From NCBI GenBank assembly GCA_030680805.1, contig JAUXUK010000070.1:110362-174361 (forward strand): a stretch of 64,000 nucleotides of DNA. Direction: 5' to 3'. The number at the start of each line of letters is the position of its first letter. The first letter of the stretch is position 1. A program made the translations under genes and the position numbers. The DNA comes from Sulfuritalea sp. Lineage in GTDB: Bacteria; Pseudomonadota; Gammaproteobacteria; Burkholderiales; Rhodocyclaceae. Positions 27,057 through 36,591 of this stretch are shown one piece after another. The notes beneath the pieces are model-generated. The model saw nothing but the letters and a program-made list of their open reading frames with translations, did not search any database and had not been told where the DNA came from.

Positions 27057-28445
27057 ATGAGCGAAGAATCCCCTTCCGCCGCGCTGTCAGACGCCAAACC
27101 CGACGAGCCGCGTTCCGTGCTGACCGTCGAGATGCTCGCCGCCGCTGCCGGCGCTTCGGCCGAAGACGGCATCTGGCTCGACGTGATCCGCAAGATGGAC
27201 GAGGTCTATAACGACCTGCTCCAGTACGAGGTTGCGCTGGAGGAAAAAAACGCGACGCTGGAAGATACGCAGCAGTTCATTTCGTCGGTGCTGACCTCGA
27301 TGTCGGATCTGCTGATCGTCTGCAGCCGGGCCGGGGTGATCGAGAGCGTCAACGAGGCGCTGGCGTCGTTGCTCGGGGTCGATGCGGCTGGCTTGCACGG
27401 ACGAACGATATTCGACCTGTTCGCCGACGAGGAGTCGCGTGAGTATGCCGGACGCCTGTTCTCCGACCATAGCGGCCACGCCGTGGAAGATTGCGAGATG
27501 CAACTCAAGGCGGCCAACGGCAGCGCGATTCCCGTCTCGCTCAATTGCACGCCGCGTTACAACGGTGTCGGCAAGATGATGGGCCTGGTCATTACCGGCC
27601 GCCCGGTGGGCGAGCTGCGGCGCGCCTATCAGGCATTGCGGCGCGCCCACGAAGATCTCAAGACCACCCAGCAGCAACTGATCCATTCCGAGAAGATGGC
27701 CTCGCTGGGCCGCCTGGTGGCGGGCGTGGCGCACGAATTGAACAACCCCATCAGCTTCGTTTACGGCAACACGGTGGCGATGAAGCGCTATGCCGAACGA
27801 CTGGTCCGTTACCTGGCCGCGGTTCACGGCGACATGCCGAAGTATGAACGCGAAGCCTTGCGCCGCGAGCTGCGCATCGACCGCATGCTGGACGATCTGC
27901 CCTCGCTGATCGACGGCACCGTGGAAGGCGCCGAGCGTACCCGCGACATCGTGGATGCGCTCAAGCGATTTTCGGCGACGGATCGCGACGAACGTCGCGC
28001 CTTTGACCTCGTGGAAGTGATCGAGCGCGCCGTGCAGTGGGTATGCAAGGCCACCGCCGATCAGTTCGAGGTAAGCGTGAACTTACCGGCATCGCTCATG
28101 GTTCTGGGTTCGCCCGGGCAAGTACAGCAGGTCGTCATGAATCTGGTGCAGAACGCAGCAGACGCCACCGAAAATGCACGGGAGCGGCGGCTCGAAATCT
28201 CGAGCCGGGCCGGGGAGGGCGAAGCCGTCATCGAGTTTCGCGATAGCGGTCCGGGCATCCCGGCCGAAAATCTTGACAAATTGTTCGATCCATTTTTCAC
28301 CACCAAACCCGTCGGGCGGGGCACCGGACTGGGACTGGCGATCAGCTACGGCATTGTCGAACGCCATGGCGGCAAACTCACGGTGAGCAATCATCCCAAA
28401 GGCGGGGCCTTGTTCTGCCTGCATCTGCCGCTGACGGGGCAATGA
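27057..28445 (+). CDS. hoxJ: hydrogenase sensor histidine kinase HoxJ (HupT)
   Basis: Soluble PAS histidine kinase that senses H2 through the HoxBC sensor and controls HoxA. It has 462 residues and no membrane segment. A helical N-terminus with EVYNDLLQYEVALEEKNATLEDTQ is followed by a PAS domain (about residues 80-185), the H box GVAHELNNPISFVYGN, the N box NLVQNAADAT, DSGPGIP, LFDPFFTTK and GRGTGLGL. All catalytic boxes are intact. It overlaps hupK by ATGA. In related systems active HoxJ shuts HoxA off without H2; whether this one does so is inference. Confidence 0.93.
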   Translation: MSEESPSAALSDAKPDEPRSVLTVEMLAAAAGASAEDGIWLDVIRKMDEVYNDLLQYEVALEEKNATLEDTQQFISSVLTSMSDLLIVCSRAGVIESVNEALASLLGVDAAGLHGRTIFDLFADEESREYAGRLFSDHSGHAVEDCEMQLKAANGSAIPVSLNCTPRYNGVGKMMGLVITGRPVGELRRAYQALRRAHEDLKTTQQQLIHSEKMASLGRLVAGVAHELNNPISFVYGNTVAMKRYAERLVRYLAAVHGDMPKYEREALRRELRIDRMLDDLPSLIDGTVEGAERTRDIVDALKRFSATDRDERRAFDLVEVIERAVQWVCKATADQFEVSVNLPASLMVLGSPGQVQQVVMNLVQNAADATENARERRLEISSRAGEGEAVIEFRDSGPGIPAENLDKLFDPFFTTKPVGRGTGLGLAISYGIVERHGGKLTVSNHPKGGALFCLHLPLTGQ

Positions 28446-29437
28446 CGGCCGGCATCGATCCGGGCTGCGTCCGACTGCGGCTCGGGGTCGAGCATGGCCG
28501 GATCTGCAAGGTCGATGTATCCAGCGAGCGTCCGGCGATCGCGCCGCGCCTGCGCGGCCGTCCGGCCGACGATGCGGTGCGCCTGGTGCCCCTGCTGTTT
28601 GCCTTGTGCGGAAAGGCGCAGGGACGAGCCGCGGCACTGGCGCTGGCGGCCGCACGCGGTGAGGAATGCAACGCGCGGATCGATGCGGCGATTCAAACGG
28701 AAGCCCTGCGCGAACATCTTTGGCGCTGGTTGCTGGATTTGCCGCCGCTGCTGGGCGGCGTTCCGCTGCGCGAGGAATTCGTCGCCGCCGTCGGCTGGAT
28801 CGCCGCAGGGCAGCGCGACCCACTCGCGGCGTTGCTGGCGGGTCCGCGCCTGGAGGCCTTGTGTCGGGCACTTCACGCGATGGAAGACGTTGCGGCGCAG
28901 CCGGTAACCCTGCTCTCGCCGCTCGACGCGCACTCCTCGCTGCGCGAGTGGCCACGCCTCGATGCCGGATTTTGCCGGCATCCGCACTGGCACGGAGCGG
29001 CGGCGGAAACCGGTGCCATCGCCCGGCAGGGCAGCCCCGGAACGCCAGCCCCGGCGTTGGCCGCGCGCTGGCTGGCGCGACTTGAAGAATTGCGCGACTG
29101 GGCGGCGGGCAGCGAGAAAGTCGGCGCTGGCGGTACGGCGAGTGCGGCGAGCGGGACGGCGGGAAGCGGCCGTGCGCTGGTCGAAACCGCGCGCGGTCTG
29201 CTGATGCATGAGATCGTGCTCGATGGCGAGCGCATTGCCGATTACTTCATCGTCGCGCCTACCGAGTGGAATTTCCATCCGCAGGGTCCGCTGGTCGGCT
29301 GGCTCACGGGGCGCGACGCCGGCGACCGAAAGGCCTTGCACAGCTTCGTCGCGCGTGCAGTCGCGGCACTTGATCCGTGTGTGCGCTGGGATTGTCAGAT
29401 AGCCGGGGATCAGCCGGAAAAAGAAGTTCCGGCGTAG
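28442..29437 (+). CDS. hupK: HupK/HoxV hydrogenase assembly scaffold
   Basis: A 331-residue homologue of the hydrogenase large subunit that has lost most metal ligands and serves as a scaffold for the NiFe cofactor in aerobic bacteria. It keeps LFALCGKAQ (a relic of the L1 region), the ETARGLLMHEI segment, VAPTEWNFHP, and an end with DPCVRWDC, a relic of L2. The central part carries a copy of the 29-bp repeat (SEKVGAGGTAS). The gene starts within hoxJ and its end overlaps the convergent gene at 29410 by 28 bases. It is the last gene of the hydrogenase island. Confidence 0.85.
   Translation: MTAGIDPGCVRLRLGVEHGRICKVDVSSERPAIAPRLRGRPADDAVRLVPLLFALCGKAQGRAAALALAAARGEECNARIDAAIQTEALREHLWRWLLDLPPLLGGVPLREEFVAAVGWIAAGQRDPLAALLAGPRLEALCRALHAMEDVAAQPVTLLSPLDAHSSLREWPRLDAGFCRHPHWHGAAAETGAIARQGSPGTPAPALAARWLARLEELRDWAAGSEKVGAGGTASAASGTAGSGRALVETARGLLMHEIVLDGERIADYFIVAPTEWNFHPQGPLVGWLTGRDAGDRKALHSFVARAVAALDPCVRWDCQIAGDQPEKEVPA
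29114..29142 (-). repeat. 29-bp dispersed repeat, copy inside hupK
   Basis: On the minus strand it reads CTCGCCGTACCGCCAGCGCC followed by GACTTTCTC, one base off the core. In hupK it encodes EKVGAGGTA in a linker before ETARGLL, in the same frame as the copy in the alpha/beta hydrolase. Confidence 0.75.
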
Positions 29438-32400
29438 GCGGTAATGTAGGAATAGCAGATACGCGCGTCCTCTGCCAGATCGAGGTAGCTCAAGCGGCGG
29501 TGTTGCCATGGGGCGAAATCCACGCCGGTTGCCCCGCGATCCAGATCACGCAGCGTCATGCCCCAATCCTGGAAGACGCGGCGTTGCGCCGGGCCTTCGA
29601 TCACGACGCGCACGTCGCGATGGCGCGGATCGGCCCTGATCCTGTCCATCAGCGCCAGGAGCGTGTCCCGCGGGCCCTCCAGCATCTGCATGAAATAGCC
29701 ATCCTGATACACGAGGTAGCCGGAGATGCCTGTCGAGCGATTGAACGACCGGGACTGTTTCTGCAGGTCGGCCAAGGCCTCGATCGACATCGGTTGCGTG
29801 GCCTGACTGACGTAGATCAGGAAATACAGGGCAGGCGCCGTGCCGGATGAATCGCCCCCGGTCTCGCGCTCTACGGTTTCGATGAAGACTCTTTCCTCAA
29901 GCGGGCGATGGAAATAGTAGCCCTGGATGAAGTCACAGCCATAGGTGCACAGTTCGCGGCGCTGGGCGCTGTCTTCGACCCCTTCGGCGACGAGTTTGAG
30001 TCCGAGTTCGCGGCCGAGCCCGATGATGGCCCGAATTACCGTGCGGCTCTCATCGCTCTTGGCGATGCCATCGACGAAGGCCCGGTCAATCTTTAGCACG
30101 CTCACCGGCAACCGCGTCAACTGAGCCAGTGAGGAATAGCCGGTACCAAAGTCGTCCACCGCTACCCGCAGGCCGAGGTCCGCCAGGCGCCGCAAGATGC
30201 GCAGATTCGCCTCGACATCGGCCATCAGCGATGTTTCAGTGATTTCCAGCAACAGTCTTGCCGGAACCGCACCGGTCTCGCGCAGGATGGCGGCGAAATC
30301 CTCGGCCAGTGATTCCTCGCTCAACTGCCGTGTCGAGACGTTAACCGACACATAGGGTGCGGCCTCGCCCCAGCGCCCGCGCCAGTCGGCCTCGGCGCGG
30401 CAGGCCTGGCGAAATACCCAGGCGCCGATGGGTACGATGACGCCGGTCATCTCGGCAATCGGGATGAATACGGCGGGTGATACCTCCCCATCAGGGGGGT
30501 GCCAGCGCAGCAGCAGTTCAGCACCGAGGATGCGCCCGCTCTCTGCGGCGACGATAGGCTGAAACCGGGGCGACAACTCGTTGCGCTCGATGGCCGTGCG
30601 CAAGCCATTGGTGATAACCAATCGCTGCTTCGCCTGCTCTTGCAGGTTGTCGCTGAAAAACTGCCAGCCGTCGCGCCCCTTCTCCTTTACGGCATACATC
30701 GCGGTATCGGCATAGCGCAGCAGATCGTCGGCAGAGTGCATGCTGCCGCTGCCGATGGCGACGCCAATACTGGCGGTGACAAACAGCGACAATCCGTTGA
30801 AATCGACCGGTTGGCGCAGGGCATCGTTGATCCGCTGGGCCAGGACGGACATCGTCGCCGGCTGCTCGACCTGTTCGCACAGCACCACAAACTCGTCACC
30901 GGCCAGCCGCGCAACGGTATCGCCCGGCCGAACCTGCTCGATCAGGCGGGCGGCGACGGTCTTCAGCAGCGCATCGCCGGCTTCATGGCCGTGGGTGTCG
31001 TTGATCAGTTTGAAGCCATCGAGGTCGACGAATAGCAGCGCGATGCTCAAGCCGCTGCGGCGAGAACGCTGCAGGGCGGCGGCGAGTCGCTCGCGGATCA
31101 GGGCACGGTTGGGCAGTCCGGTAAGGGGGTCGTGGGTGGCGCGCCGCGTCAGTTCATCTTCCGCCTTCTTGCGGTCGGTGATGTCGCGCAGGGTGACGAC
31201 CAGCAGCCAGTCATCGCCGCTGCGAAACTTGGCGATGGACGCTTCGAGCGGGAAGAAACTTCCATCCTTGCGATAGCCCATGACCTCGGTGCGCCCTGAC
31301 ATACGGCGCTCGGTTTCATCTCCGTCAACGAATCCCTGCAAAAGCATGGCATGTCGTTGCCGGAAATGAGGTGGCAGCAGCAGGTGCACCGACATGCCAA
31401 GCAACTCACTCTCGCTGTAGCCGAATATCTGGCAGGCGCTGCGGTTGGATTCCGTAATAATGCCCATGGCATCGGTGGCGACAACACCCATGTCGGCAAT
31501 CGAGAGTATCTGGTATGCCGTGCCCAGTTTGCTCCTCGCGGCACCTACCTCCGCCGCCAGTCGCGCCGTCACCTCGGGCGTGGCGGGCGATTCGTGCAAG
31601 CGGGCCATCTGCGCCTGCTCGCGATAACGTTCGGGGATGCGAGGCGGAATGCGGCCAAAGCTCTCGACGATGCCGAAGGTGCCATCGGCATCGCAGCGCG
31701 ACAGATAGGTATTGACATGAGCGTGATGGGTGGCGGCATCCATCTCGACCACACCCTGCGGTCCGGTGATACGAACCTTCTCCAGCGCATCGACCAGCGC
31801 CTCGGCATCGAGCGTGCCGGCGGCCTCAGCCGCACTGGCGAAAGCATGTACGCACAGGTAGGCGCCCTCGCCGAAGTTCGTCAGCACGCCGTTGCCGCGC
31901 GGCCAGATGCCTTCAATGCCTGGTTGGCGCGCCAGACGCTGCAGAAACTGCCGGTTTTCCAGCGTGTCCAGCGACATGAAATAGGTGTTGCTGGAATAGA
32001 AGCCTTCGCGCACCTGCGGCGGCAGGCGGCTCACCATCATCTCGTCGTAATGGCCCATGACCACTGCCATGTGCGGCTTCAGGCCCAGCTCGGTGAATCG
32101 GGTCAGCAGGGTGATCTGGTCGCTGCCGGCAAAGTAGGGCACGAACACATCGGCCCCGGAACGGGACACCTTGGCCAGCAAGTGGTCGATTGCGGCCAGA
32201 TCCGCGCCGATGGGCAGATATTCCTCGCCGACGATATCGCCATCGAGGCGTTGCAGGGCGCGTTTGGCTGCGTCAATCGAGCCGCGCGGCCATTCGTAAT
32301 TGTTGCCGGCGAAGAACATCTTGAGCCCGTGGCGCCGCGCCATGAACGGAATCATTTTGTCGATCTGCTGGTTGGGCAGCGCGGCGAAGTGGAAAAAGTA

Positions 32401-32739
32401 GCGGCCGCTGATGCTGCCCTCATAGAATGAGAAGTTGAGATAGGGAATCCGCTTCGGCTCGGCGACCTGCGCGGCTACCGCGATGCGTGAGTTGGAGAGC
32501 AGGTTGCCGATGATGGCGACGCAGCCATGTTCGTCGATCAACCGCTCGGCGGCGGGCACCGCAGTGGTTGGCAAGCTGCCGTCGTCCTCGATGATGAGTT
32601 CCAGCCTCCGGCCGAGCACGCCGCCACGCTCATTGATTTCGTCACAGGCAATACGCGCCGCCCGGACAATCTCGGGGCCGTATATCTCGACCAGTCCGGT
32701 CAGGGGCGGCATCAGGCCGAGGCGTATAGAATTGCTCAT
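29410..32739 (-). CDS. ligand-binding/PAS/GGDEF/EAL/BLUF five-domain signalling protein
   Basis: A 1109-residue soluble protein for c-di-GMP turnover. Residues 5-375 are a type I periplasmic-binding fold of the AmiC/urea-amide group but without a signal peptide, thus cytoplasmic; 407-530 PAS; 532-695 GGDEF with AGDEF at 613-617 and an inhibitory RxxD at 604-607; 706-955 EAL with ELLLRW, DDFGTGYSS (862-870), KIDRAFV and AEGVED; 971-1065 BLUF. All BLUF flavin and switch residues are present with the spacing of AppA: Tyr976, Asn1000, Gln1018, Trp1059, Met1061. The protein may join a small ligand and blue light to c-di-GMP level. The AGDEF and ELL variants leave the direction of turnover open. 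It lies 43 bases after the FAD dehydrogenase gene. Confidence 0.93.
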   Translation of the reverse strand: MSNSIRLGLMPPLTGLVEIYGPEIVRAARIACDEINERGGVLGRRLELIIEDDGSLPTTAVPAAERLIDEHGCVAIIGNLLSNSRIAVAAQVAEPKRIPYLNFSFYEGSISGRYFFHFAALPNQQIDKMIPFMARRHGLKMFFAGNNYEWPRGSIDAAKRALQRLDGDIVGEEYLPIGADLAAIDHLLAKVSRSGADVFVPYFAGSDQITLLTRFTELGLKPHMAVVMGHYDEMMVSRLPPQVREGFYSSNTYFMSLDTLENRQFLQRLARQPGIEGIWPRGNGVLTNFGEGAYLCVHAFASAAEAAGTLDAEALVDALEKVRITGPQGVVEMDAATHHAHVNTYLSRCDADGTFGIVESFGRIPPRIPERYREQAQMARLHESPATPEVTARLAAEVGAARSKLGTAYQILSIADMGVVATDAMGIITESNRSACQIFGYSESELLGMSVHLLLPPHFRQRHAMLLQGFVDGDETERRMSGRTEVMGYRKDGSFFPLEASIAKFRSGDDWLLVVTLRDITDRKKAEDELTRRATHDPLTGLPNRALIRERLAAALQRSRRSGLSIALLFVDLDGFKLINDTHGHEAGDALLKTVAARLIEQVRPGDTVARLAGDEFVVLCEQVEQPATMSVLAQRINDALRQPVDFNGLSLFVTASIGVAIGSGSMHSADDLLRYADTAMYAVKEKGRDGWQFFSDNLQEQAKQRLVITNGLRTAIERNELSPRFQPIVAAESGRILGAELLLRWHPPDGEVSPAVFIPIAEMTGVIVPIGAWVFRQACRAEADWRGRWGEAAPYVSVNVSTRQLSEESLAEDFAAILRETGAVPARLLLEITETSLMADVEANLRILRRLADLGLRVAVDDFGTGYSSLAQLTRLPVSVLKIDRAFVDGIAKSDESRTVIRAIIGLGRELGLKLVAEGVEDSAQRRELCTYGCDFIQGYYFHRPLEERVFIETVERETGGDSSGTAPALYFLIYVSQATQPMSIEALADLQKQSRSFNRSTGISGYLVYQDGYFMQMLEGPRDTLLALMDRIRADPRHRDVRVVIEGPAQRRVFQDWGMTLRDLDRGATGVDFAPWQHRRLSYLDLAEDARICYSYITAYAGTSFSG

Positions 32740-32782
32740 GAGTTCACAGGGAAGGCGCTACGATCAGTCACGATACTACCAG

Positions 32783-34396
32783 TCATTTCCGTGCCCGTAT
32801 GTCGAGCGCCACGGCTTCCGCGACCTTGATGCCATCGATCGCCGCCGAAAGAATTCCTCCCGCATAGCCAGCACCTTCTCCGGCGGGGAACAGCCCTCGC
32901 GTGTTGAGACTCTGGAAGCTTTCGTCGCGTGTGATGCGCAGCGGCGACGAGGTGCGCGTTTCGACTCCGGTCAGCAGCGCATCATCCATCGCAAAACCGG
33001 CGATCTCGCGGCCGAAGGCCGGCAGCGACTCGCGCAGCGCGGCCACGACATAGTCGGGCAGGCACTGCGCCAGATCGGTCGGATGCACGCCGGGCGTATA
33101 GGACGGCACCACCGATCCGAGCTGAGTTGAAGGCCGGCCCGCGAGGAAGTCGCCGACCCGCTGCGCCGGTGCGTTGTAGTTACCGCCGCCGGCCTCGAAG
33201 GCAAGGCTTTCCCAATGGCGCTGAAAGGCAATGCCGGCCAGGGGATTGCTGTCGCCGTCGGGATAGTCAGCCGGTGTGACGCCGACCACCAGCGCGCTGT
33301 TGGCGTTGCGTTCATTGCGCGAATACTGGCTCATGCCGTTGGTGACGACGCGCCCCGGTTCCGAGGTGGCGGCCACTACCGTGCCGCCCGGGCACATGCA
33401 GAAACTGTAGGCCGAACGGCCGTTCTTGCAGTGGTGCACCAGCTTGTAATCCGCTGCGCCGAGCAGCGGGTTGCCGGCGTTCCGGCCGAAGCGGGCGCGG
33501 TCGATCAGGGATTGGGGATGTTCGATGCGCACGCCGATCGAAAAAGGTTTGGCTTCGATATGCACGCCGCGTGCATGGAGCATCTCGAAGGTGTCGCGCG
33601 CGCTGTGGCCGACCGCCAGCACGACGTGGCGGGCCGCGATGAACTCGCCGCCGGCGAGCCTGACCCCGCGCACCTGGCCCTGCTCGATGTCGATCTCTTC
33701 GACCCGGCTCTGAAAGCGGATTTCGCCGCCCAGCGCCTCGATCTCGGCGCGCATGTTTTCGACCATGGTCACCAGCTTGAAGGTGCCGATGTGCGGCTTG
33801 CTGACGTAAAGAATCTCCGCCGGCGCGCCGGCTTTGACGAATTCCGTCAGCACCTTGCGCCCGCGAAACGCCGGGTCCTTGATCTGGCTGTAGAGCTTGC
33901 CGTCGGAGAAGGTTCCCGCGCCGCCCTCGCCGAACTGCACGTTCGACTCAGGATTGAGCTGGCCCTGGCGCCACAGACCGAATGTGTCTTTGGTGCGCTC
34001 GCGCACCGACTTGCCGCGCTCCAGAATGATCGGGCGGAAACCCATCTGCGCCAGAATCAGGCCGGCAAACAGCCCGCAGGGGCCGGTTCCGATCACGATC
34101 GGCGGCGGCGATCCGGACGTCGGCGGCGCCTGGGTGACGAAGTGGTAGGCGGTATCCGGCGTTGGGCCGAGATTTCTATCGCTTTGCAGGCGGGCGAGGA
34201 CCACCTTCTCGTTTGTCAGCTCTATATCCAGCGTGTAGATGAACACGATCGCCGAGGGCTTGCGCGCGTCGTAGCTGCGGCGAAAGATCGAATAGCCGAC
34301 GAGTTCTTCCCGCGCAATCCCCAGGCGCTTGAGGATGGCGCTGTGCAGATCGGCTTCGGTGTGATCGAGCGGGAGCTTGAGTTCGGTCAGTCGCAT
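32783..34396 (-). CDS. NAD(P)/FAD-dependent dehydrogenase (COG2509 family)
   Basis: A 537-residue flavoprotein of the COG2509 group of uncharacterised FAD-dependent dehydrogenases. After an N-terminal domain of about 90 residues with a SIFRRSYDARK segment, the FAD site is VIGTGPCGLFAGL with LERG at the end of the second strand. Conserved parts include NVQFGEGGAGTFSDGKL, AVGHSARDTFEML, CMCPGG and near the end FPAGEGAGYAGGI. The substrate is unknown. It stands 110 bases downstream of the diguanylate cyclase gene, on the same strand. Confidence 0.9.
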   Translation of the reverse strand: MRLTELKLPLDHTEADLHSAILKRLGIAREELVGYSIFRRSYDARKPSAIVFIYTLDIELTNEKVVLARLQSDRNLGPTPDTAYHFVTQAPPTSGSPPPIVIGTGPCGLFAGLILAQMGFRPIILERGKSVRERTKDTFGLWRQGQLNPESNVQFGEGGAGTFSDGKLYSQIKDPAFRGRKVLTEFVKAGAPAEILYVSKPHIGTFKLVTMVENMRAEIEALGGEIRFQSRVEEIDIEQGQVRGVRLAGGEFIAARHVVLAVGHSARDTFEMLHARGVHIEAKPFSIGVRIEHPQSLIDRARFGRNAGNPLLGAADYKLVHHCKNGRSAYSFCMCPGGTVVAATSEPGRVVTNGMSQYSRNERNANSALVVGVTPADYPDGDSNPLAGIAFQRHWESLAFEAGGGNYNAPAQRVGDFLAGRPSTQLGSVVPSYTPGVHPTDLAQCLPDYVVAALRESLPAFGREIAGFAMDDALLTGVETRTSSPLRITRDESFQSLNTRGLFPAGEGAGYAGGILSAAIDGIKVAEAVALDIRARK

Positions 34397-34506
34397 GAAT
34401 GCATCGCCCCGGCAAAGGCGAAAAGGCCGTCATTCTATCTTCAGCGGTCCTCGCCGCAAAAACTTCCCGAAGGGACGCACCGCGCTGGCGCTGGTGATAC
34501 GGCGGT

Positions 34507-35898
34507 TCAGGACGCCTGCTCGGCCCGCTCGCCCTGCTTGTCCTCGTACATGCGCTGGTCGGCGACCTTGAGCAGCTTGGTGGAGGAACTTGCGTCGTCC
34601 GGAAAGATGGCGACACCGACGGAGACACCGACATGCAGCGCGACGCCGTCAAAATCAATCGTCGCGGTGACCAGTTCCCGCAAGCGGGCAACGAGTTGCT
34701 CGATTTTGGCGGTATCGGCTTCCTCGACCACCACCACCAGCTCATCACCGCCCCAGCGCGCTACCGTGTCGCCGGCACGGACCTCCTCGCGGATGCGCTG
34801 CGCCACGGTTTGTAGCACGACGTCCCCCGCCTTGTGGCCGTGGGTGTCGTTGATGGCCTTGAACTTGTTCAGGTCGATGAAGAGCAGGCCGCAGCGGCTT
34901 GCCGGACGTCGCGCATGGCGGCTCACGGCCTGATGCAGGCGATCTTCGAGCAGGCGACGATTGGGCAGGTTGGTCAGCGTGTCGAACAACGCAAGTTGCG
35001 CGAGCTCAAGGCGGCTTTTCAGCAGCAGATACATGGCCAGGCCGAGCAGGACCGCAAACGTCCAGCCCAGCAGTCGCAGCAACACATCAAGCAAGTGTCC
35101 GAGCGGGGCTTCTTTCTGGCGCACCGCGTACACCCACGTTCCGTTGGGTACGTCGGCCTCGAGCAGGGTGGCCTCCGAAGACTGGAACAAGGAGGGATTG
35201 CCCCAGAATACCTGGGGCGAACCCTTGTCCTCGCGCACCGCGACGGCAAATTCGTAGCGCGGATTCGCCACCGAGTCGAAGCCGCTGCGCAGAAAACCAT
35301 CGACGTCGATCACGGTCGACACCATGCCCCAGTACTTGTCCTTGACGAAGACCGGATAGCGATAGATCAGCCCGGTGCCGCCTTGCACCAGGCGCACGGG
35401 TCCCAGGAGGGTTCCGCGCCGATCGTCGATGGCGCGCTTGACGCCCGGCCATTGGCTTTCGCTGCGGGAATAGTCGAAACCGAGCGCCTTTTCGTTGCCC
35501 GCCGCCGGGTAGACCCAGCGGATGACCGTGCCTTCGGCAATCGCGAAATTGCGCACATTCTTGCTATTGCGATGGAGTTCGGCCTGGATCGCGCCGATGT
35601 CTGCGTCATCGAGCCTGTTATGGCTCACCGTCAGATAGCTGGCGAGTCCATTGGAGAGAAACATCACGGCATTCAGTTCGCGTTCGGCCACCACTCGCAG
35701 GTTGCCGGCGAAGGAAGATGCCTCCATCCTGCGGGTCGCTTCGGTTTGGCTGTGGTGAAACCCCAGCAGCGCTTCCACCGCGATGACGAGAACGAGAAAT
35801 ACCGCCGCGCCCGCGAGGCGCGCGGCGAGCAAGGAGTGTAGCCAAAGGGAAAGCCCCTTTGGTTGGTCAAAAGCGGTGTGCATTTTCTGCCAGGGCAT
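34507..35898 (-). CDS. CHASE-type sensor diguanylate cyclase
   Basis: A 463-residue membrane sensor that makes c-di-GMP. A first membrane helix (AARLAGAAVFLVLVIAVEAL) and a second one near residues 270-295 flank a periplasmic CHASE-like domain (about residues 50-260, with GWVYPAAGNEKALGFDY-like RWVYPAAGNEKALGFD and YRYPVFV). The cytoplasmic GGDEF domain has WGGDEL as active site and RAGD as inhibitory site five residues before it. The GGDEL variant is known from active enzymes. Start at 35898 or at the second Met (35883). Confidence 0.9.
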   Translation of the reverse strand: MPWQKMHTAFDQPKGLSLWLHSLLAARLAGAAVFLVLVIAVEALLGFHHSQTEATRRMEASSFAGNLRVVAERELNAVMFLSNGLASYLTVSHNRLDDADIGAIQAELHRNSKNVRNFAIAEGTVIRWVYPAAGNEKALGFDYSRSESQWPGVKRAIDDRRGTLLGPVRLVQGGTGLIYRYPVFVKDKYWGMVSTVIDVDGFLRSGFDSVANPRYEFAVAVREDKGSPQVFWGNPSLFQSSEATLLEADVPNGTWVYAVRQKEAPLGHLLDVLLRLLGWTFAVLLGLAMYLLLKSRLELAQLALFDTLTNLPNRRLLEDRLHQAVSRHARRPASRCGLLFIDLNKFKAINDTHGHKAGDVVLQTVAQRIREEVRAGDTVARWGGDELVVVVEEADTAKIEQLVARLRELVTATIDFDGVALHVGVSVGVAIFPDDASSSTKLLKVADQRMYEDKQGERAEQAS

Positions 35899-35925
35899 TC
35901 TCCCGCCCTGCGTCAGGGGGCGATT

Positions 35926-36591
35926 CTATGCTTTTTCGGCGATCCCGGCAGCCTGCGTAGAGCGTTTGATCGCGGTCGCGGCGAACAGGGCCTGTCCGGC
36001 CCAATAGGTCAGGATGATGGCAAACGCGGCACCCGGCATCGGCTGATGAAAGCGGTGGATGCCGATCAGGAAGTCCGAAAAGCCGAACAGCAGTGCGCCG
36101 GCCAGCGGGCCCCAGCGCATCAAGACGTCGTCCTGCGCTGCCAGCGCACAGGCAGCCGCGCGCCAGATCATCGCGCCGATGACGACCACGTAGACCGCGA
36201 GCGGCACTGTCAGTGCCCCCGCGCCGGGCAGCATCAACCACAGTCCGGTGCCGGCAAAGAGGGCGACGGGAACCAGTAGAGCCGGTGCCGGAGTGCGGCT
36301 CCATTGCACAAAGGCCGCGACGTACAGGCCGTGACCGATGGCGAAGGCGATCATGCCCGGCAAAAAGGCGTTGGGCAGTGCCAGGCAGACATCGCCGACG
36401 GCGCCGGCCAGCAACCCCCAGGCGATGCGACGGCCGGCGCCGGTGCCGGCATGGGCCCACACCATTGCGGCCAGTGCGACCACCAGCCAGGGCTTGGTCA
36501 GCAACTTCAGCCAGAACATGTCGAGCGCCAGTCCGACCAGATACAGGCAGGCCGCCAATGCGGCAGAGACGACAAGCAGGACAGGGTTCAT
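35926..36591 (-). CDS. lysoplasmalogenase (YhhN/TMEM86 family)
   Basis: A 221-residue membrane protein of the YhhN family, which includes lysoplasmalogenases that hydrolyse the vinyl ether bond of lysoplasmalogens. About eight hydrophobic segments and the family motifs GDVCLALP, IGHGLYVAAF and GFSDFLIGIHRF are seen. The start at 36591 overlaps the upstream MFS gene in ATGA; a longer start at 36630 would lie inside it. The reaction in bacteria that lack plasmalogens is not known. Confidence 0.87.
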   Translation of the reverse strand: MNPVLLVVSAALAACLYLVGLALDMFWLKLLTKPWLVVALAAMVWAHAGTGAGRRIAWGLLAGAVGDVCLALPNAFLPGMIAFAIGHGLYVAAFVQWSRTPAPALLVPVALFAGTGLWLMLPGAGALTVPLAVYVVVIGAMIWRAAACALAAQDDVLMRWGPLAGALLFGFSDFLIGIHRFHQPMPGAAFAIILTYWAGQALFAATAIKRSTQAAGIAEKA

